Below the pieces are notes generated by a model. It saw only the letters and a program-made list of their open reading frames with translations. It searched no databases and had not been told where the DNA came from. Of a stretch of 64,000 bases of DNA, positions 61,640 to 64,000 are shown in pieces. Position 1 is the stretch's first letter. Every line of letters starts with the position of its first letter. The translations under genes were made by a program, and so were the position numbers. Origin of the DNA: Acridotheres tristis (taxonomy: Eukaryota > Chordata > Aves > Passeriformes > Sturnidae); the NCBI GenBank assembly GCA_037013685.1, contig CM072906.1, positions 4,935,001-4,999,000 on the forward strand, given 5' to 3'.

Positions 61640-63679
61640 AATATATACTGTATATTTATTATAATTGCACCAGCTCACGGCATCTACAGCTGTACTCACA
61701 ACCCAGAGAGAGAGCGCACGCGCGACAGGAAAATACTGAAGTATTTCTACAGAGTATTTGTTCCAGTTGGCTCCCTCTGCGGCAGGAGACAGAGACTGTA
61801 AAAGAGGAAGACTGGAATTTTTCCCTGATGTGCTGGCTGGTCCGCGGCGCCGCTGCAGTCGGGTCTCGGGTTTTTGGGAGCCGCGGCCCCACGGGGGCTG
61901 CAGGGCTGGGGCTGCAGCCACTGGGGAAATCCCCCGCTGCTGGCTTGGGTTTGGGTGTTCTCAGGGGATTCCCCCAGATCCCAGCAGGGTTGGGGGTCCA
62001 GAGCCAATCTGAGCTTCCCATGGGATGATGGGGGGGACGGGGGCTGTGGGGCAGCAGCTGGAATTGCTGGGATGGTTTTTGGAGCGCGTGGCTCAGGGTT
62101 TGTAGGGATGCTGGGGGAACTCATCCTCCATCTCCCCAGGCTCCAGGAGAGCAGGACCCTTTGTCTCCTCCTCCTGCCACAGTCTCATCCAGAGCTGCCA
62201 CCCTGCCCGGAGCTGGCACGTGGGGACAAGCTCCACCATGGAGCGCCATGAGTGTGTCCCCTCCTTACCTGTTCACCCCATTTCTAATACCTCTGCTTGT
62301 TCAGGTGTCTTTCCCAGGGGCTGACACCCATCACTGCCCAGCTCCTGGGATTTTTCTCCAAGGGCTGGTGAATCCTCAGCCTCTGGCTGAGCCTGGACAT
62401 GCCAGGTTTGGGAGGCCGACCCTGAAGTGCCCCTTCACTCCCATCTCTGCCCTCCTGGGTCCTCTGGTTCATCAGGCCACGGCTAACGAGGCTGAGCTGG
62501 ACTCCAAAGGATCCTCCGATCCTGACTGGCTGGAAACCAGTGCCAAGCGGGACTGCCAAAGCCTGGCTTTACATCCGGGGCCAGCGGGTTAATCCGGGCA
62601 GCTGCTCTCCCACCCAGGGAGGCTCATCCCCATTGTCCTGCTCCAGCCGTCTGGAAAACGCGGGGCCACCAGGATTAAACACCAACCACCCCAGGGGCCA
62701 CCACTGTCCTCAGTGCCTGGGGGGCTTTTTTTTTTTTTTTTTTTTTTTTGGAAATCAGCAAAATCCTGCAAAAGCCGGGCTGTGGGCCAAGCCCGGGACC
62801 CTCCTGCCTCTCTCTTCCCATAATTCAGTTTAAAAAGCAGCCGCTTTTCCCCAGAGCAGGAGGGGACTGGGGGCTGCAGGCTCAGAGGTGGGACAGACCA
62901 TGCCAGGCTGGATGGACTCTCCTGCCCAGCCCCAGGCCCTGCAGCTCCCTCCTCCCGGGGGTGACAGCTCCGTGCCCCCCAAATGGGATGGGGTAGGTGG
63001 GTGCCAGGGCCGGCTCCTGAGCTGAAACGAGCAGCGTTTTTCCCCGGATCTCCTCTCTTGGGAGGAGATTGCAGGTGCTGCCGGCTTTGTTCATCCATGG
63101 CTCGGCGTGTGCTCAGGTCTGGGGGGACCCCAAAATGTTTTGCAGTGCCCCGTCCCCCATGACACCCTGGGGACAACTTCTCTGGCGGAAACAGGGTCTT
63201 GCTCACCTCCGGCTGGCATCACACCCTCCAGCTGAGCCTTTCCCCGCCCGCCCACCTCCCCGGGATGCTCTTGTGCTAAAAAACAGTCAAACCAAACCAA
63301 AAAAAGCACAGGGGGGGCCGGGGGTGTCCCCAGCCACCCCCACCCACTGGCCCCAAGGTCTCTGTAGAGCATTTGTTCCCTCGCTCTGTGCTCACCCACC
63401 CCACCCCGTCCCACCCCGGCACTCGCAGAAATAAGATATCCTCCCCTTCCCCCTCCCGACCCCAAAACACCCCGGAGCAGGGAGAACCATCCCCTCCCAG
63501 GGCGTTCCAAGGACCCATTTGAGCTCCCGTCCATGCTTTTCCCCCGCTGCCAGGTCCATCCTTAGCATCCCCCGGCTCCTTTCCACCTCCCCGGTGGTCC
63601 CGTCCCTTCTGGGGGCGCAGGTGGCATGGAGGGGGCAGAGCTGGGCTGTCGGGGGGCTGCGGCCGGGTGCCGGGGGGGT
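61640..63679 (-). other. SRRM3: SRRM3 3' UTR (predicted)
   Basis: From the SRRM3 stop leftward there is no further exon. The first strong minus-strand AATAAA is at 61660-61655, within an AT-rich patch (cattatactgtatattt-like) that contrasts with its GC-rich surroundings. A T24 run (62726-62749 on +) appears as A24 in the RNA sense and could cause internal oligo-dT priming. Confidence 0.55.
61655..61660 (-). terminator. SRRM3: Candidate SRRM3 poly(A) signal
   Basis: AATAAA on the minus strand in a short AT-rich island, about 2 kb after the stop codon. Confidence 0.5.
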
Positions 63680-63896
63680 TCAGAAGCCGGCGCTCTCCGA
63701 GCTGCTGCGGCTGTTGTAGCTGGGGCTGCGGCTGGGGCTGCGGGAGCGGCTGGGGGGGCTGCGAGTCCGGCTGCGGCTGCGGCTGGAGCTGTAGCTGTCG
63801 TAGCTGCGGCTGCGGCTCCGGCTGTACGAGTAGGTGCTCAGCGAGCTGGAGGATGAGGGGCTGGGCCGGTAATAGGGGATGGGACGCTTGCGGGCG
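63680..63896 (-). CDS. SRRM3: SRRM3 last coding exon (serine/arginine repetitive matrix protein 3, partial)
   Basis: After the acceptor tttccatttgcag the exon reads ARKRPIPYYRPSPSSSSSLS, then an RS/SY-rich tail, ending SRSSSESAGF and TGA (63682-63680): 71 aa. KRPIPYYRPSPSSSSS is the conserved C-terminal segment of SRRM3 and SRRM4 that belongs to the eMIC domain, which promotes inclusion of neuronal microexons by the spliceosome. SRRM4 has a near-identical segment. SRRM3 is chosen because human SRRM3 is the neighbour of HSPB1 in the same orientation. All upstream exons are outside the window, so length and other domains cannot be checked. Confidence 0.9.
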
Positions 63897-64000
63897 CTGC
63901 AAATGGAAAAGGGAAACTGAGTCAGGCCCCCGGAGGCCGCTCGGGGAAGGGGGTCCGGCGGTGGACCCTCGGCATGGCCAAGCACCCACCCAGGGCAGCC
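63897..64000 (-). other. SRRM3: SRRM3 intron, partial
   Basis: Intron sequence preceding the last exon; it continues beyond the window edge. Confidence 0.7.

Noticed and set aside
63276..63989. A Pro/Gln/Leu-rich minus-strand ORF overlapping the SRRM3 exon
   Set aside because: It is an out-of-frame shadow of the RS repeat; the frame ending SSSESAGF matches SRRM3.

Overview
The window looks like bird DNA, probably from a GC-rich microchromosome (the region orthologous to chicken chromosome 19; this assignment is from memory). Three things point that way. The only interspersed repeats I can recognise are short, 5'-truncated CR1 LINE fragments. The small heat-shock protein is of the sauropsid HSP25 type. 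Genes are compact and GC-rich, with many GC-rich minisatellites.

Four protein genes match the human 7q11.23 block SRRM3-HSPB1-YWHAG-SSC4D, read in the opposite direction. (1) SSC4D, + strand, coding span 14549-24002: ten coding exons encoding a signal peptide and four group-B scavenger-receptor cysteine-rich (SRCR) domains, 569 aa by my join. (2) YWHAG (14-3-3 gamma), + strand: exon 1 at 35113-35199, a 17.3-kb intron, exon 2 at 52509-53165, 247 aa, and a long AT-rich 3' UTR ending near 55.95 kb. (3) HSPB1 (HSP25/27), - strand: three exons between 59668 and 57983, 194 aa. (4) The last coding exon and about 2 kb of 3' UTR of SRRM3, - strand, 63896 to about 61640; the rest of the gene lies past 64000. 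YWHAG and HSPB1 converge, while SRRM3 and HSPB1 run in tandem.

The left 14.5 kb has no coding exon that I can support. It does hold a CpG island with a perfect NRF1 site and a leftward splice donor at 4.2-4.3 kb. By orientation and synteny this could be the promoter of DTX2, whose coding part would lie left of position 1. A 1.1-kb TG-rich minisatellite sits directly against this island. 24.0-34.6 kb is intergenic and includes a 30-bp minisatellite that happens to be open for 379 codons.

The most interesting regulatory signals are three. A 42-bp tandem repeat about 430-570 bp upstream of HSPB1 carries a heat-shock-element-like core in each unit, one of them perfect. A head-to-head pair of near-identical ZNF143/THAP11-type sites lies in the YWHAG promoter. 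A MEF2-consensus/TATA-like element lies at the HSPB1 core promoter. The four genes do not form a pathway; they are a conserved synteny block. All gene names come from recognising the protein sequences; no database search was run.
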